Of a DNA stretch of 64,000 nucleotides, positions 29,758-40,285 are shown one piece after another; positions within the stretch are counted from its first letter, which is position 1; each line of letters starts with the position of its first letter. Under the pieces are notes generated by a model. That model was given only the letters and a program-made list of their open reading frames with translations, was not told the origin of the DNA and searched no databases. Position numbers and translations under genes: made by a program. The DNA is from Nannocystis pusilla (GTDB lineage: Bacteria > Myxococcota_A > Polyangia > Nannocystales > Nannocystaceae): assembly GCF_020073745.1 (NCBI RefSeq), contig NZ_JAIRAU010000043.1, positions 1 to 64,000 on the forward strand. Reading direction: 5' to 3'.

Positions 29758-29759
29758 GC

Positions 29760-31241
29760 TCAGAAGGTGAGCAGGAAGCGGAAGTAGCCCATGGCGCCGA
29801 ACACGTCGCCGACGGCGTAGCGGCGGCCGACCTGGTCGATCACGTCGCGGCGGATCGGGTTGATCTCCTGCGGCTGGTCGACGAGGTTGGGGTCGCCGCC
29901 GAGCTGGGCCTTGCCGCGGCTGGCCGCGGTGATGAGGTGGCGGGTGTCGGTGGTCAGCGTGGTGCCGATCATCAACACCGCGTACTTGCTGAGGTGGGCG
30001 TGCAGCGCGATGTTGAGGCCGAAGGTGGCGAAGTCCTGGATGTTCGTGATGCCGTTGAAGCGCTGGCAGCCCTGGGGCGCGCCGGAGTTGCCCAGCGGGT
30101 CGCCGTCCTGCGGGTTGTCCTTGGCGTACTGGATCACGCTGTCGACGTCGGCGCGGCTGCACTCGAGGTTGGCCTGGCCGGGCTGGTAGGTGCCGACCAG
30201 CGCCGGGCTGTCGGCGAACAGCTCCCACGCCTCGCTGTAGCCGCGGCCGCCGTACTTGAGCATCGCCAGGCCGCGCAGGTTGAGCGCGACCTTCTGGCCC
30301 TTGGCCTTGCGCTCGAACGGCACGATCTCGGTGCCGAACGACACGCCGACGTTGGACTGCGGGTTCACGCGGTCCTGCGTCGAGCCGTAGTTCTTGAACT
30401 CGGAGCCGTTGGCGCGGATGGCCTGGTACCACCACGCGGTGAAGAACGGGTCGAGGAAGCGGTAGCGGCGCGACAGGGCGGTCCACACGCCGAGCTCGTG
30501 GGTGCCGCGGCCGACGCGGTGGTTGCCGGCCGGGTCGGCGTCGACGGTGTCGCGCGAGAAGGTCATCGGCTTGCCGACGGCGAACCGGCCCTCGAGGCCG
30601 ATGACCCACTTCGGCATGTGCGACAGGCGATCCTGGTTGAGGATGCCGATCTTCAGGCCGACGATCAGCTGGTCGAGGCCGTAGCGGTTGGCGCCCTTGA
30701 AGATCGTCTCGGTGCCCATGCCCCCGAACGCGCCGAACGGGTTGGCCGCGTTCATCGCGTTGAAGCCGTCGCGCGGGATGATGCCGTCGCGGATCGTGGT
30801 GCTGTTGTCGTGGCGGACGCAGGTGGCCGGGTTGGTGCCGCTGGCCTCGTCGGCGTACACGCACGGCTCGGCCTTCTGGTCGAAGCCGTAGGTGCGCTGG
30901 TCGCTGACGACGATCGGCAGGGCCGCGTAGATGGCGAGGTCCTTGTAGAGACCGATCTCCATCGTCGGGGTGACCACGTGCCGCTGCTGCCGGTACAGCA
31001 GGTCGCGCACCATCGTGCTCTTCGGGTTGTTCGGATCGCTCCACTCGCGGAGGATCGCCGCCTGCTTGAAGTTGAAGTCGTAGCCGACCCCGAAGTGGAA
31101 ATCGAACTTGTTGTCGCCGTCGAAGGAGCTCGCCACGCGCGTGACCTCGGCGGCGTGCGCCGTGGAAGTCACGCCGAGGGCGACCGCGCCGAGAGCAGTC
31201 AGGACGGGCAGGAGGCGGCACAGTTTCCGCATAGGGAGCAC
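29760..31241 (-). CDS. Outer-membrane beta-barrel-type protein, function unknown
   Basis: The product has 493 residues. The start MLPMRKLCRLLPVLTALGAVALG gives a clear signal peptide, with likely cleavage after AHA; an ATG three codons downstream (31232) is also possible. The mature part is rich in alternating aromatic/polar strands (KFDFHFGVGYDFNFKQAAIL, GLYKDLAIYAALPIVVSD, YRFLDPFFTAWWYQA) and ends FGAMGYFRFLLTF with a C-terminal Phe, typical of barrels inserted by the Bam complex. No periplasmic anchor or enzyme motif is visible. It may be a porin-like or uncharacterised myxobacterial outer-membrane protein. Confidence 0.8.
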   Translation of the reverse strand: MLPMRKLCRLLPVLTALGAVALGVTSTAHAAEVTRVASSFDGDNKFDFHFGVGYDFNFKQAAILREWSDPNNPKSTMVRDLLYRQQRHVVTPTMEIGLYKDLAIYAALPIVVSDQRTYGFDQKAEPCVYADEASGTNPATCVRHDNSTTIRDGIIPRDGFNAMNAANPFGAFGGMGTETIFKGANRYGLDQLIVGLKIGILNQDRLSHMPKWVIGLEGRFAVGKPMTFSRDTVDADPAGNHRVGRGTHELGVWTALSRRYRFLDPFFTAWWYQAIRANGSEFKNYGSTQDRVNPQSNVGVSFGTEIVPFERKAKGQKVALNLRGLAMLKYGGRGYSEAWELFADSPALVGTYQPGQANLECSRADVDSVIQYAKDNPQDGDPLGNSGAPQGCQRFNGITNIQDFATFGLNIALHAHLSKYAVLMIGTTLTTDTRHLITAASRGKAQLGGDPNLVDQPQEINPIRRDVIDQVGRRYAVGDVFGAMGYFRFLLTF

Positions 31242-31259
31242 CTCAAGAGGGGTCGCTGC

Positions 31260-31289
31260 ACGCTACCAGCGCGCGGGCGGCAGCGTCAA
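31260..31289 (-). promoter_or_regulatory. Candidate promoter of the barrel-protein gene
   Basis: On the minus strand, TTGACG (31289-31284) and TAGCGT (31265-31260) are 18 bp apart and lie about 20 bp before the start codon. The -35 box is near consensus. The rest of the 295 bp gap up to the regulator gene shows no gene. Confidence 0.45.
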
Positions 31290-31536
31290 CATTCCTGGGC
31301 CGAAGCGGCCGGGGCAGCCACGATCCCGACCCCGATCGCCGCTCCGCAAGAATCGATCGCCGCGGCGAAAAACCCGGGCGCAGGGACCCTTTGACGGGCA
31401 CACGACCTCGTTTCCGGCCGCCCGGCGGCTATCGGCGTCGCGGACCCCGCGCGGCCGCCTCGGCGCAGCGTGCGGGCGTGTGGGCGAGATCTGCTGTGAT
31501 CGCCGCCGCGGCCCGTCACCGGCTTCGGGGGTCGGC

Positions 31537-33045
<1,509 letters not shown>

Positions 33046-33090
33046 GATGGACCTGTCTGAAAGAGCAGATTGGTCGGAGGCCGAGGTCGG

Positions 33091-35199
33091 TCAGGCCGGA
33101 GGTTCGGCGCGCGGCTGGGCGTACACGGGCAGGACGATCGTGAACTGGGCGCCGCCGCCCTCGGGGGCGCTGACCTCGATGAGCCCGCGGTGATTCTCCA
33201 CGATCCGCTGGCTGATGGGCAGCCCCAGGCCGGTGCCGGCCGCCTTGGTGGTGTGGAACGGCACGAACAGGTTGGCCAGCGCGCCCGGGGCGAACCCGGG
33301 GCCGTTGTCGCGGACCGTGAGGGTGACCGCGTCGCCGCTGCCGAGGCCGTGCCGCCGCAGGCCCAACGACACGAACACCCGCCCGGGCGCGCCCTGGCCG
33401 GCGAGGGCGTCGAAGGCGTTGCGCAGGAGGTTGAGCAGGACCTGGCGCAGGGCCTCGGCGTCGCCGCGGACCGGCGGCAGATTCGCAGCCTGGGTGACGG
33501 TGACGCGCCCACGGGCGTCCTCGTCGAGCAGGCGCATGGTGGTGACGACGACCTCGCCGAGCGCGACCGGGCCCATCTGGCCGGTGTAGGGCCGCGAGTA
33601 GGTGAGGAATTGGGTGACGACGCGGTTGAGCCGCTCGACCTCCTCGACGATGACGCCGAGGAACTCACGCGTGGTCGGGTCGGCGTTCTGCAGCCCGGGC
33701 TCGACGACCTGGACGGCGCCCTTGATCGCCCCGAGCGGGTTGCGGATCTCGTGGGCCAGGCCGGCGGCCATCTCGCCGAGCGCGGCCAGGCGGTCGCGCT
33801 CCTTGCGTTGCTCGTACACGGTCGAGTTCTCGATCATCACCGCCGCCTGGGCCACCACGCCCTCGAACAGCTCGACCTCCTCGCGCGAGAACGGCTCGAG
33901 CAGGCGCTCGTCGTCGACGAACAACACGCCGAGCAGGTGCAGCCGCGGCGGACCGCTCTCGAGCTGCTCGCCGGCGAGGCCGCGGATCGGCAGCGCGAGG
34001 CTGGCGCCGACCTCGGCGAAGGTGTCCAGGCACTCGTCGAGCTCGGCCTTGAGCTCGTTGTTGGCCCGCTCGCGCTGCCGCTCGAGCACGTCGCGCAGCA
34101 GCGGGCCGCTCTGCCGCATGCGCTCGAGCAGGGGCCGCCGGGTCGCGAGGTCGAGGCTCGACGGCGGCGTGGGAGCGCCGGTGTGCCCGCGCAGTCGCAA
34201 CGCCGAACCCTGACGGTCGAGCAGGAACAGCGAGGCGCGAGTGACCCGCTCGGATCCGCGCAAGGTGTTCATGACGACGCGGACCATCTCGTCGGGATCG
34301 ATGAGGTTGACGAGGCGCCGGCGCAGGCGGTCGAGCAGGGCCCGCAAGATCGAGCGGTCGTGGAACAGCCAGCTCTCGAGGCGCCGATCGAGCTCGGTGC
34401 GCAGCGGGTCGATCAACACCAGCACGGCGAACGAGGCGAGCAAGGTGTTGAAGACCAGCAGCATCGGCTCGCCGGCGAAGGTCCACGGCACCCACAGCAC
34501 CAGCGCGGCGTAGACCGCGGTGACGGTGATCACGAGCAGCGTCATGCTGGCGATCCGCGCCAGGATCTCCGGCAGGTCGAGCAGACGCTCGCGCGTCAGC
34601 GTCTGCGCCATGAAGTACAAGTAGACGGCGGTGACGATCGGGCCGATGACGGGGATCCCCGGCTGGCCGAGCGCGAGCGCGATCAGGGCGGCGTAGAACA
34701 GGTAGCGCAGGCGCGGGCCGGCCGCGGTGCCCTCGGCGGCGCGCGCGGCCCGCCACATGCGCATGACGGCGTAGAAGAGGCCGCCGACGACGTAGATCTT
34801 GATGCTGACGTCGATGACGACCCACCACGGCTCGTCGGCGAGCTGCGGGAAGACGAGGGCGAACACCTGGAACACCAGGAGGACGCCGAGCAGCGGCCCC
34901 TGCACCGGGTTGCGCCCGGGCGCCGGTCCGGCCGCGGGGAAGAAGCCCGAGAGGAAGCGGTCGGCCATCAGCGGGAGCAGCAGGCTCAGGGTGTCCGCGA
35001 CCCACTGCGAGCGCGGCAGGCTCGGCAGACCGGCGAAGAAGCGCGCGAGGTGGAAGAGGCACAGGCTGAGACAGAAGGCGAAGAAGCGCGAGAACTGCAC
35101 CCGCGAGCGGTCGCGCAGGTAGACGCTGATGCCGATCGCGGCGGCGACCGCGGCGGCGAGCAGCGAGCTCAGGCTGGCGTAGAGGTTCGACCCGGACAC
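33091..35199 (-). CDS. Membrane sensor histidine kinase with GAF domain (NtrB/PrsK-like layout)
   Basis: The 702-residue protein starts at GTG 35199 (earlier codons encode only polar Arg/Pro-rich residues). Residues 1-265 contain about seven to eight hydrophobic segments (e.g. 11-27, 37-52, 102-120, 169-200, 220-240). A GAF-like domain spans about 300-460. The dimerisation/phosphoacceptor domain has His483 in AAGLAHEIRNPLGAIKGA. The ATPase domain has the N box LLNLLRNAFDAL, G1 DNGPGFA and G2 GTGLGLPISQRIV. Layout resembles PrsK of PEP-CTERM/exosortase systems, but no exosortase gene is seen here. Partner: the downstream NtrC-family regulator. The signal is unknown. Confidence 0.92.
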   Translation of the reverse strand: MSGSNLYASLSSLLAAAVAAAIGISVYLRDRSRVQFSRFFAFCLSLCLFHLARFFAGLPSLPRSQWVADTLSLLLPLMADRFLSGFFPAAGPAPGRNPVQGPLLGVLLVFQVFALVFPQLADEPWWVVIDVSIKIYVVGGLFYAVMRMWRAARAAEGTAAGPRLRYLFYAALIALALGQPGIPVIGPIVTAVYLYFMAQTLTRERLLDLPEILARIASMTLLVITVTAVYAALVLWVPWTFAGEPMLLVFNTLLASFAVLVLIDPLRTELDRRLESWLFHDRSILRALLDRLRRRLVNLIDPDEMVRVVMNTLRGSERVTRASLFLLDRQGSALRLRGHTGAPTPPSSLDLATRRPLLERMRQSGPLLRDVLERQRERANNELKAELDECLDTFAEVGASLALPIRGLAGEQLESGPPRLHLLGVLFVDDERLLEPFSREEVELFEGVVAQAAVMIENSTVYEQRKERDRLAALGEMAAGLAHEIRNPLGAIKGAVQVVEPGLQNADPTTREFLGVIVEEVERLNRVVTQFLTYSRPYTGQMGPVALGEVVVTTMRLLDEDARGRVTVTQAANLPPVRGDAEALRQVLLNLLRNAFDALAGQGAPGRVFVSLGLRRHGLGSGDAVTLTVRDNGPGFAPGALANLFVPFHTTKAAGTGLGLPISQRIVENHRGLIEVSAPEGGGAQFTIVLPVYAQPRAEPPA

Positions 35200-35738
35200 G
35201 CGGCGCAGATGGTAGCAGCGCGTCCCCGCGGCCGAGCCGGTGAACTGATTTTCACGGCGACCGGCCGGCGCCGGCGGTTCGCCGCCGGACGGCGCGGAGC
35301 GATGTTCCGCGGGCAGTCGGCGCGGCGCGGCGCGTGAGGTGAGATTGCGGCGATCGCCGCGCTCGGACGAGGTCGGCGGATCGGTGTCGCTCGCGGACCA
35401 GCATCCGGCCGGCAAGGGGATGCCCGAAGAGACAGCTGATGAGCCGCGGACCCGCAGATCCTGGGCGAGGTAATTCGCCGCGTGCGTGCGCTGGATGCCT
35501 CACGCTCGAGACGCGGTCATGACGTGTCGTCGGTGAAGCGGCTGCGCGACTTGAACAGGGTGAATTCGGTGGGCTTGATGGAGACCTCCGTGGATGAACG
35601 GGCGCGAGTTCGCAGTCGGGCCGCGCGAGAGCGGCAGCCGCGAACGCGCCGGCAGGCGCCGGACGCAGCGGCAGAGGGTCGGGCGCGGCGTGGAGGCGAA
35701 CCCGTGAGAGGCGCGCGGGGTCGTTCGAGGCGCACGCT
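35200..35738. other. Gene-free 540 bp between divergent genes
   Basis: I find no supported gene. A degenerate palindrome copy (ATGCCC-GAAG-AGACAG) lies at 35420-35435. At about 35518-35590 the minus strand could encode a short tail (KPTEFTLFKSRSRFTDDTS, then stop) preceded by GGAGG, but there is no start codon; it may be a gene remnant. The kinase promoter on one side and the membrane-protein promoter on the other should be here; none is obvious. Confidence 0.5.
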
Positions 35739-36938
35739 GTGGCGTGGATGCGCGACGAGCGAGCGGCGCGCGGCGACCTCGCCGACGCTCCCGAGTTGTT
35801 CTGGGTCGACGGCGGGCCCGGTGACGCCGCGCTGCGTCGGCTCCGTGCCGCGCCGTTGCGTGGGCGCGCGCCCGCGGTGGCGGCGGGCGTGGCCCTGTTC
35901 GCGTGGTTTCCGCTGCTCGTGCTCGCGGGTGTGGACGGCGTGCTGGTCGGCCGCACCGCGTTGCCGTTCCTCCACGATCTGGCGGCGCACGTCCGTTTCC
36001 TCGTCGCCGTGCCGCTGCTCGTGCTGGCCGATCTGCCGATCGGGGCGCAGCTCGACCGCTGCACCGCGCAGTTCATCGCCGCCGATCTGGTGCGCGCCGA
36101 AGATCGACCGGTGTTCGCCGGCCTCCTCGTCGAGGCGCATCGCACCCGGGATTCGGGGGTCGCCGCGCTGATCGTGATCACGGCGGCCTATGTCTCCGCG
36201 CTGGGCATCATGGTGCTCGGCGAGAGCCATGCGGGAGGCAGCTGGCACACGGCGGGGCCGCCTCCCACGCTCACGCTGGCGGGTCGATGGTTCGCGCTGG
36301 TCTCGTTGCCGCTGTTTCACTTCGTGCTGTATCGCTGGGTGCACCGGCTGTTCGTCTGGGGCCGCTTCCTGCGACGGGTGTCGCGGCTCGAGCTGCGGCT
36401 CACCGCGACGCACCCCGATCGCGCCGGCGGGCTCGGCTTCCTCGGCGATGGCCTCCTGCCGTGGGGGATCCTGGTGTTCGCCGCGAGCGCCGCGATCTCC
36501 AGCGCGATCGCCACGCGGATCCTGTTCGCGGGCGCGACGCTCGAGCAGTACCACTCGAGCTACATCGCGCTGCTGGTGCTGACGCTCGTGATCGTGATAG
36601 GTCCGCTGTTCGCGGTCGTGCCGGCGCTCTTGCGCCTGCGGTCGCGCGGGCTGTTCGAGCACGGCGCGCTGGCGAGCCGCTACACCCAGCAGTTCGAGTC
36701 GAAGTGGTTCGCTCCCGCGCTGCCCAGCGAGGAACCACTGCTCGGCACGTCCGACGTGCAAGCGCTCGCCGACCTCGCCGCCGATCACGACGTCGTCCGC
36801 TCGATCCGCCCGGTCCCGCTCGGTCGCCGCGAAGCGCTCGTGCTCGTGCTCGTCGGCTTGCTCCCGGCCCTGCCGCTGGCGGCGACGACCAGCGCGGTGC
36901 GAAACTTCCTGCAGCAGGCGCTGCGGCTGTTCCTGTGA
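35739..36938 (+). CDS. Multi-pass membrane protein of unknown function
   Basis: The product has 399 residues from a GTG at 35739, with an ATG three codons later. Hydrophobic segments lie at about 43-63, 80-100, 135-160, 180-205, 238-262, 272-300 and 368-390. Motifs that stand out are YRWVHRLFVWGRFLRRVSRL and THPDRAGGLGFLGDGLLP between segments four and five; the latter phrase recurs in uncharacterised bacterial membrane proteins. No transporter or enzyme signature is seen. It converges with the next gene. Confidence 0.75.
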   Translation: MAWMRDERAARGDLADAPELFWVDGGPGDAALRRLRAAPLRGRAPAVAAGVALFAWFPLLVLAGVDGVLVGRTALPFLHDLAAHVRFLVAVPLLVLADLPIGAQLDRCTAQFIAADLVRAEDRPVFAGLLVEAHRTRDSGVAALIVITAAYVSALGIMVLGESHAGGSWHTAGPPPTLTLAGRWFALVSLPLFHFVLYRWVHRLFVWGRFLRRVSRLELRLTATHPDRAGGLGFLGDGLLPWGILVFAASAAISSAIATRILFAGATLEQYHSSYIALLVLTLVIVIGPLFAVVPALLRLRSRGLFEHGALASRYTQQFESKWFAPALPSEEPLLGTSDVQALADLAADHDVVRSIRPVPLGRREALVLVLVGLLPALPLAATTSAVRNFLQQALRLFL

Positions 36939-36969
36939 GGCCGGGTGCGTTCACCTGGCCGATGGTTCG

Positions 36970-37686
36970 TCACACGCGCCGTACGCTCGCGGGCGTGAGG
37001 CGCGGGGTATGGGTCCGCGACGCGGGGTCCCAGGCGGTGTCGATGCGGTAGACCGAGGTCCCGGCGTCGCGCAGGTGCGCGAGCTCCTCGGGAGCGCGAA
37101 AGAACACCGCCGCGCCACCGACGATCGTGGCGTAGTAGGGGCGAGTCGGTGGAGGCACGGGCGCGTCGCTCGGCTCGTCGTCGAGGTGCAGCAGCGCGAG
37201 GGTCTCGAGGATCACGCGGACATCGGCGCGCGGGGGGAGCCGCTCGCAGGCGGCGCGCACCCGCAAGAGCGGGTGGAGCCGGCTGTCGATCGCCAGCGAG
37301 CGCAGGAACGGATGCGCCGGCGCGTCGGCGAGGGCGACCTGCTCGACGCCGTCCCGGCTGCGGATCTCGATGTGCCGGAGCTCGAAGCGCACCTCGTAGC
37401 GGCGGCGATTGAAACGGTGCGCTGCGAGCGCGTCGGGCAGCAACCAGCTCGCCATCCAGCCGAGGCCGGCGGCGATCAGCAGCTCGAGGACGATGAGGAA
37501 GGTGGCGGGCACGGCACCGGCGGTGACGACGGCGGCGACCACCAGGCCGAGCGCGAGTGCGCCGCAGATCCCGCCGAACACCAGCGGGAAGCCGGCGTCG
37601 CGCGTCGGCCGATGCACAATGGTCTTGCCGACCGCGGCCGCCGAGAGCGAGCCGCGATCCAGCTCGAAGTTCGCTTGCTCGGTCAT
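36970..37686 (-). CDS. Small membrane protein of unknown function
   Basis: The product has 238 residues from the ATG at 37686. Two adjacent hydrophobic segments (about 33-55 and 58-82: GICGALALGLVVAAVVTAG and FLIVLELLIAAGLGWMASWL) are followed by a soluble domain of about 150 residues with RRYEVRFELRHIEIRSRDG and DVRVILETLALLHLDDE. I do not recognise the family. The tail SRTHTPRLTPASVRRV is basic. Confidence 0.7.
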   Translation of the reverse strand: MTEQANFELDRGSLSAAAVGKTIVHRPTRDAGFPLVFGGICGALALGLVVAAVVTAGAVPATFLIVLELLIAAGLGWMASWLLPDALAAHRFNRRRYEVRFELRHIEIRSRDGVEQVALADAPAHPFLRSLAIDSRLHPLLRVRAACERLPPRADVRVILETLALLHLDDEPSDAPVPPPTRPYYATIVGGAAVFFRAPEELAHLRDAGTSVYRIDTAWDPASRTHTPRLTPASVRRV

Positions 37687-37838
37687 CCGCCGCGACTTTA
37701 CCAGGAGCGGCGCCGTCACTCGCAGAGGGCGAGCGCGCGGCTCGCCTGGCGCCGGGGCGCAGGGGCGTTTTCGAGGCCGCGGGCGGCGAAATTGCGGCGA
37801 CTTGGCGGGCGCCGCGGCGCTGTGGCATCCTCGCGGTC

Positions 37839-38108
37839 ATGGCAGCCACGCCCATCGACAACGACGCCCGCGCGCAGCAGCTCGCCCGAGCGATCGCCTC
37901 GGACATCCAGCTCTACAACAAGCAGAAGATCGAAGAGGCGCTGATCAACGACAACTTCTTCGACGCCCTCGGGGAAGAGATCATGGAGGGCCGCGACCTG
38001 TTCCGCGGCCGCGTGACGCCCGAGCTGTTCCGCAAGAACTACTACGACCGCGCCATCGTCGACCGCGTGATCAAGCCGATGGCGAGCCTCAAGACCCACA
38101 TCTGGTAG
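37839..38108 (+). CDS. Small helical protein of unknown function
   Basis: The 89-residue protein, MAATPIDNDARAQQLARAIA onward, is charged and helical (SDIQLYNKQKIEEALINDNF, LFRKNYYDRAIVDRVIKPM) and ends at TAG 38106-38108. The composition is that of a real soluble protein, unlike other frames here. Its stop codon is in the same frame as the RluD-type gene that begins 10 nt later. Confidence 0.75.
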   Translation: MAATPIDNDARAQQLARAIASDIQLYNKQKIEEALINDNFFDALGEEIMEGRDLFRGRVTPELFRKNYYDRAIVDRVIKPMASLKTHIW

Positions 38109-38117
38109 GCTTCGGGC

Positions 38118-39083
38118 CTGCGCCTCCACCTCGGATCCGACGCCATCGGGCGTCGCCTCGACCAGGCCCTCGTCGCCGAGCTCGCTCGCCGCGGGCACCC
38201 GTGCACGCGCTCCCAGCTGGCCCGCGCGTTCGCGGCCGGGAAGGTGTGGGCGGCCGGGGGAGCGGCGCTGAAGGCCTCGCGCCTGGTCGACGCCGAGGTC
38301 GAGGTCGAGGTCGAACTGCAGGCGCCCGCGCCGCTGCACGCGACGCCCGAGGCGCTGCCGCTCCAGGTGGTGTTCGAGGACGAACACCTGCTGGTGATCG
38401 ACAAGCCGGCCGGGATGGTGGTCCACGCCGGGCCGGGCCACAGTCACGGGACGCTGGTCAACGCGGTGCTGCATCACCTCGGGGCGGGCGCGGAGGCGCT
38501 GCCGGTGCTGCCCGGCAACGACGCGACGCGCCCGGGGATCGTGCATCGCCTCGACCGCGACACGAGCGGGCTGCTGGTGGTGGCGAAGCACATGCAGGCG
38601 CAGGAGGGGCTGGCGGCGCAGTTCCGCCGGCACTCGCTGCGCCGCCGCTACCTCGGGGTGGTGCGCGACGCGCCGCCGTTCGACGAGAAGACGCTGCGCA
38701 CCGGCCACGGGCGCGACCCGGTCGATCGCCGCCGCTTCACCTGGGACGCCAGGGACGGCCGCCGCGCCGTGACGCACGTCCGCACGCTCGAGCGCCTGAC
38801 CGGCGCGGCGCTGCTCGGCTTCCAGCTCGAGACCGGCCGGACGCATCAGATCCGCATGCACTGCCGCATGCTGGGCCACCCGATCGTCGGCGACGCGCTG
38901 TACGGCGGGCTCGGCGGTTCGCCGGCCATCCGCGCGCTCGCGGAGAGCCTCGGGCGCCACGCGCTCCACGCCGCAGTGCTCGGGTTCCGCCACCCGATCT
39001 CGGACGCCGAGCTCGACTTCGAGAGCGCGCTGCCACCCGAGCTCCGCGCCCTGATTGTTGCGCTCGGCGGCCCGGACTCCTAA
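38118..39083 (+). CDS. rluD: RluD-type 23S rRNA pseudouridine synthase, probable CTG start
   Basis: The enzyme isomerises uridines in 23S rRNA. An S4 RNA-binding domain is visible at 38118-38320 (RLDQALVAELARRG, TRSQLARAFAAGKVWAAGG, ASRLVDAEVEVEV), then the catalytic domain with VIDKPAGMVVHAG, the catalytic Asp in GIVHRLDRDTSGLLVVAKH, RRRYLGVV and LETGRTHQIRMHCRMLGHPIVGD. The S4 domain lies upstream of the first conventional start (GTG 38244). Between it and the in-frame TAG at 38106 there is no ATG, GTG or TTG, so CTG 38118 is the best start candidate. Starting at GTG 38244 would cut the S4 domain in half. Translation is probably coupled to the 89-residue gene. Confidence 0.85.
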   Translation: MRLHLGSDAIGRRLDQALVAELARRGHPCTRSQLARAFAAGKVWAAGGAALKASRLVDAEVEVEVELQAPAPLHATPEALPLQVVFEDEHLLVIDKPAGMVVHAGPGHSHGTLVNAVLHHLGAGAEALPVLPGNDATRPGIVHRLDRDTSGLLVVAKHMQAQEGLAAQFRRHSLRRRYLGVVRDAPPFDEKTLRTGHGRDPVDRRRFTWDARDGRRAVTHVRTLERLTGAALLGFQLETGRTHQIRMHCRMLGHPIVGDALYGGLGGSPAIRALAESLGRHALHAAVLGFRHPISDAELDFESALPPELRALIVALGGPDS

Positions 39084-39092
39084 GAGTTCAGG

Positions 39093-39827
39093 GTGCTCGC
39101 CCGCGCCGTGCTGCTGTCCTCACCGCGTATCGTCCACGGCTTCACCGACCGCACCGGTGGCGTCAGCCGCGGTCGCTTCGAGAGCCTCAACCTCGGCCGT
39201 CGCTGGGGTGACGAGCCCGCCAACGTCGACGAGAACCTCCGTCGCGTCGCCGAGGCCGGCGGGTTCGAACCCGAAGAGCTGCGACTGGTGCGACAGGTCC
39301 ACGGGGCGACGGCGCTGCGCGTGTCGGCGTTGACGCCCGGGGCCGAGGCCGACGCGCTGTGGGCCCGCGCGAGCGACAGGCCGGTGGTGGTCGGGGTGAT
39401 GACGGCCGACTGCGTGCCGGTGCTGCTGGCCGATCACGCGGCGACGGCGGTGGCGGCGATCCACAGCGGCTGGCGCGGGACGGTCGCCAACGTGGTCGGG
39501 GCGACGATCGCCGCGCTCGTGGCCGACGGCGTCGACCCGTCGCAGCTACGCGCGGCGATCGGGCCGTGCATCGAGGTCGAGGCGTTCGAGGTCGGCGAGG
39601 AGGTCGCCAGCCAGTTCGCGCCCGCGCACGTACGCCGCGAGCCCGGAAGGCGGCCACACGTCGATCTGGTGGCGGCAGTCCGGGCTCAGCTGGAGGACGC
39701 AGGCGTCTCGCGGGATTGCATCGAACGCGTCGGCGGGTGCACCTGCCGCAACCCGGAGCGTTACTTCAGCTATCGTCGCGACGGCGCGGGCATCGGTCAG
39801 ATGCTCGCGTTCATCGGCATTCGTTGA
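39093..39827 (+). CDS. pgeF: YfiH/PgeF family (laccase-domain) purine nucleoside phosphorylase / peptidoglycan editing factor
   Basis: The protein (244 residues, GTG start) has the family signatures IVHGFTDRTGGVSRGRFESLNLG, VRQVHGATALRV, MTADCVPVLLADHAATAVAAIHSGWRGTVANVV (zinc ligands Cys and His) and AIGPCIEVEAFEVG, plus the third motif GCTCRNPERYFSYRRDG. Family members cleave or phosphorolyse purine nucleosides, and in E. coli YfiH also corrects peptidoglycan stem errors. It follows the RluD-type gene by 9 bp, an arrangement also seen in enteric bacteria (rluD-yfiH). Confidence 0.93.
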   Translation: MLARAVLLSSPRIVHGFTDRTGGVSRGRFESLNLGRRWGDEPANVDENLRRVAEAGGFEPEELRLVRQVHGATALRVSALTPGAEADALWARASDRPVVVGVMTADCVPVLLADHAATAVAAIHSGWRGTVANVVGATIAALVADGVDPSQLRAAIGPCIEVEAFEVGEEVASQFAPAHVRREPGRRPHVDLVAAVRAQLEDAGVSRDCIERVGGCTCRNPERYFSYRRDGAGIGQMLAFIGIR

Positions 39828-39848
39828 GGCGCCCGGGGGCGCCGCGGC

Positions 39849-40088
39849 TCACTCCGCCGGCGGGGCCTCGGGGGCCTTCTTGCCGTCGACGGTGAGGTTG
39901 CCGTACGCGTCGGCCAGGGTCTCGCGCTTGGAGCCGAAGATGCCCTGGAAGGTGAACATCAGCATCCAACCGAACAGGGCCGCGAAGAACGCGACGACGA
40001 CGATCTGGAGAATGCCTCCGACGTCGGAGATCGGGGGCTTGGAAGCTTCGAGCTCCCACTTGTTGTCGGCGATTTCAGAAGCGGACAT
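39849..40088 (-). CDS. Small single-pass membrane protein
   Basis: The 79-residue protein MSASEIADNKWELEASKPPI has one strong membrane helix (about 24-48, DVGGILQIVVVAFFAALFGWML) and a polar C-terminus (FGSKRETLADAYGNLTVDGK). The ATG at 40088 gives a natural N-terminus; a longer reading would add a Cys/Arg-rich leader. It lies downstream of the tolC-like gene and may be co-transcribed or monocistronic. Function unknown. Confidence 0.65.
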   Translation of the reverse strand: MSASEIADNKWELEASKPPISDVGGILQIVVVAFFAALFGWMLMFTFQGIFGSKRETLADAYGNLTVDGKKAPEAPPAE

Positions 40089-40285
40089 GGCAGCACTCCG
40101 GGCGCCCGCAGGCGAGCACGCAGCAACGTAACACGAGCGCGGGCGGCGAAACAAGCCGAGCCGGCGTCCCGGGCCCGGCGGAGGCTGCGCGAGGGCTTTG
40201 CAGGAGCGGGCTCAGGGGAGATCTCGCGCGCCCGCCGACGGCCTCGCGGCTGCCGATGCGTGCGCGCGCAGGAGGCCGCGAGGAA

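Larger units (their letters stand above)
29484..29759. other. Convergent intergenic region rich in palindromes
   Basis: No gene is seen in these 276 bp between rsmI and the barrel protein. Two diverged copies of the 16-bp palindrome lie at 29521-29536 (CTGTTTGCAAGGACAG) and 29633-29648 (CTGTTCGGAAGGACAG), 112 bp apart. Both are preceded by GCGAG and followed by GCCG, so a larger unit is duplicated. Two hairpins follow (see the separate entries). Confidence 0.7.

Noticed and set aside
35517..35590. Protein-like minus-strand tail ending FTDDTS
   Set aside because: A ribosome-binding-like GGAGG is present but there is no start codon and no conserved domain, so I left it as a possible remnant only.
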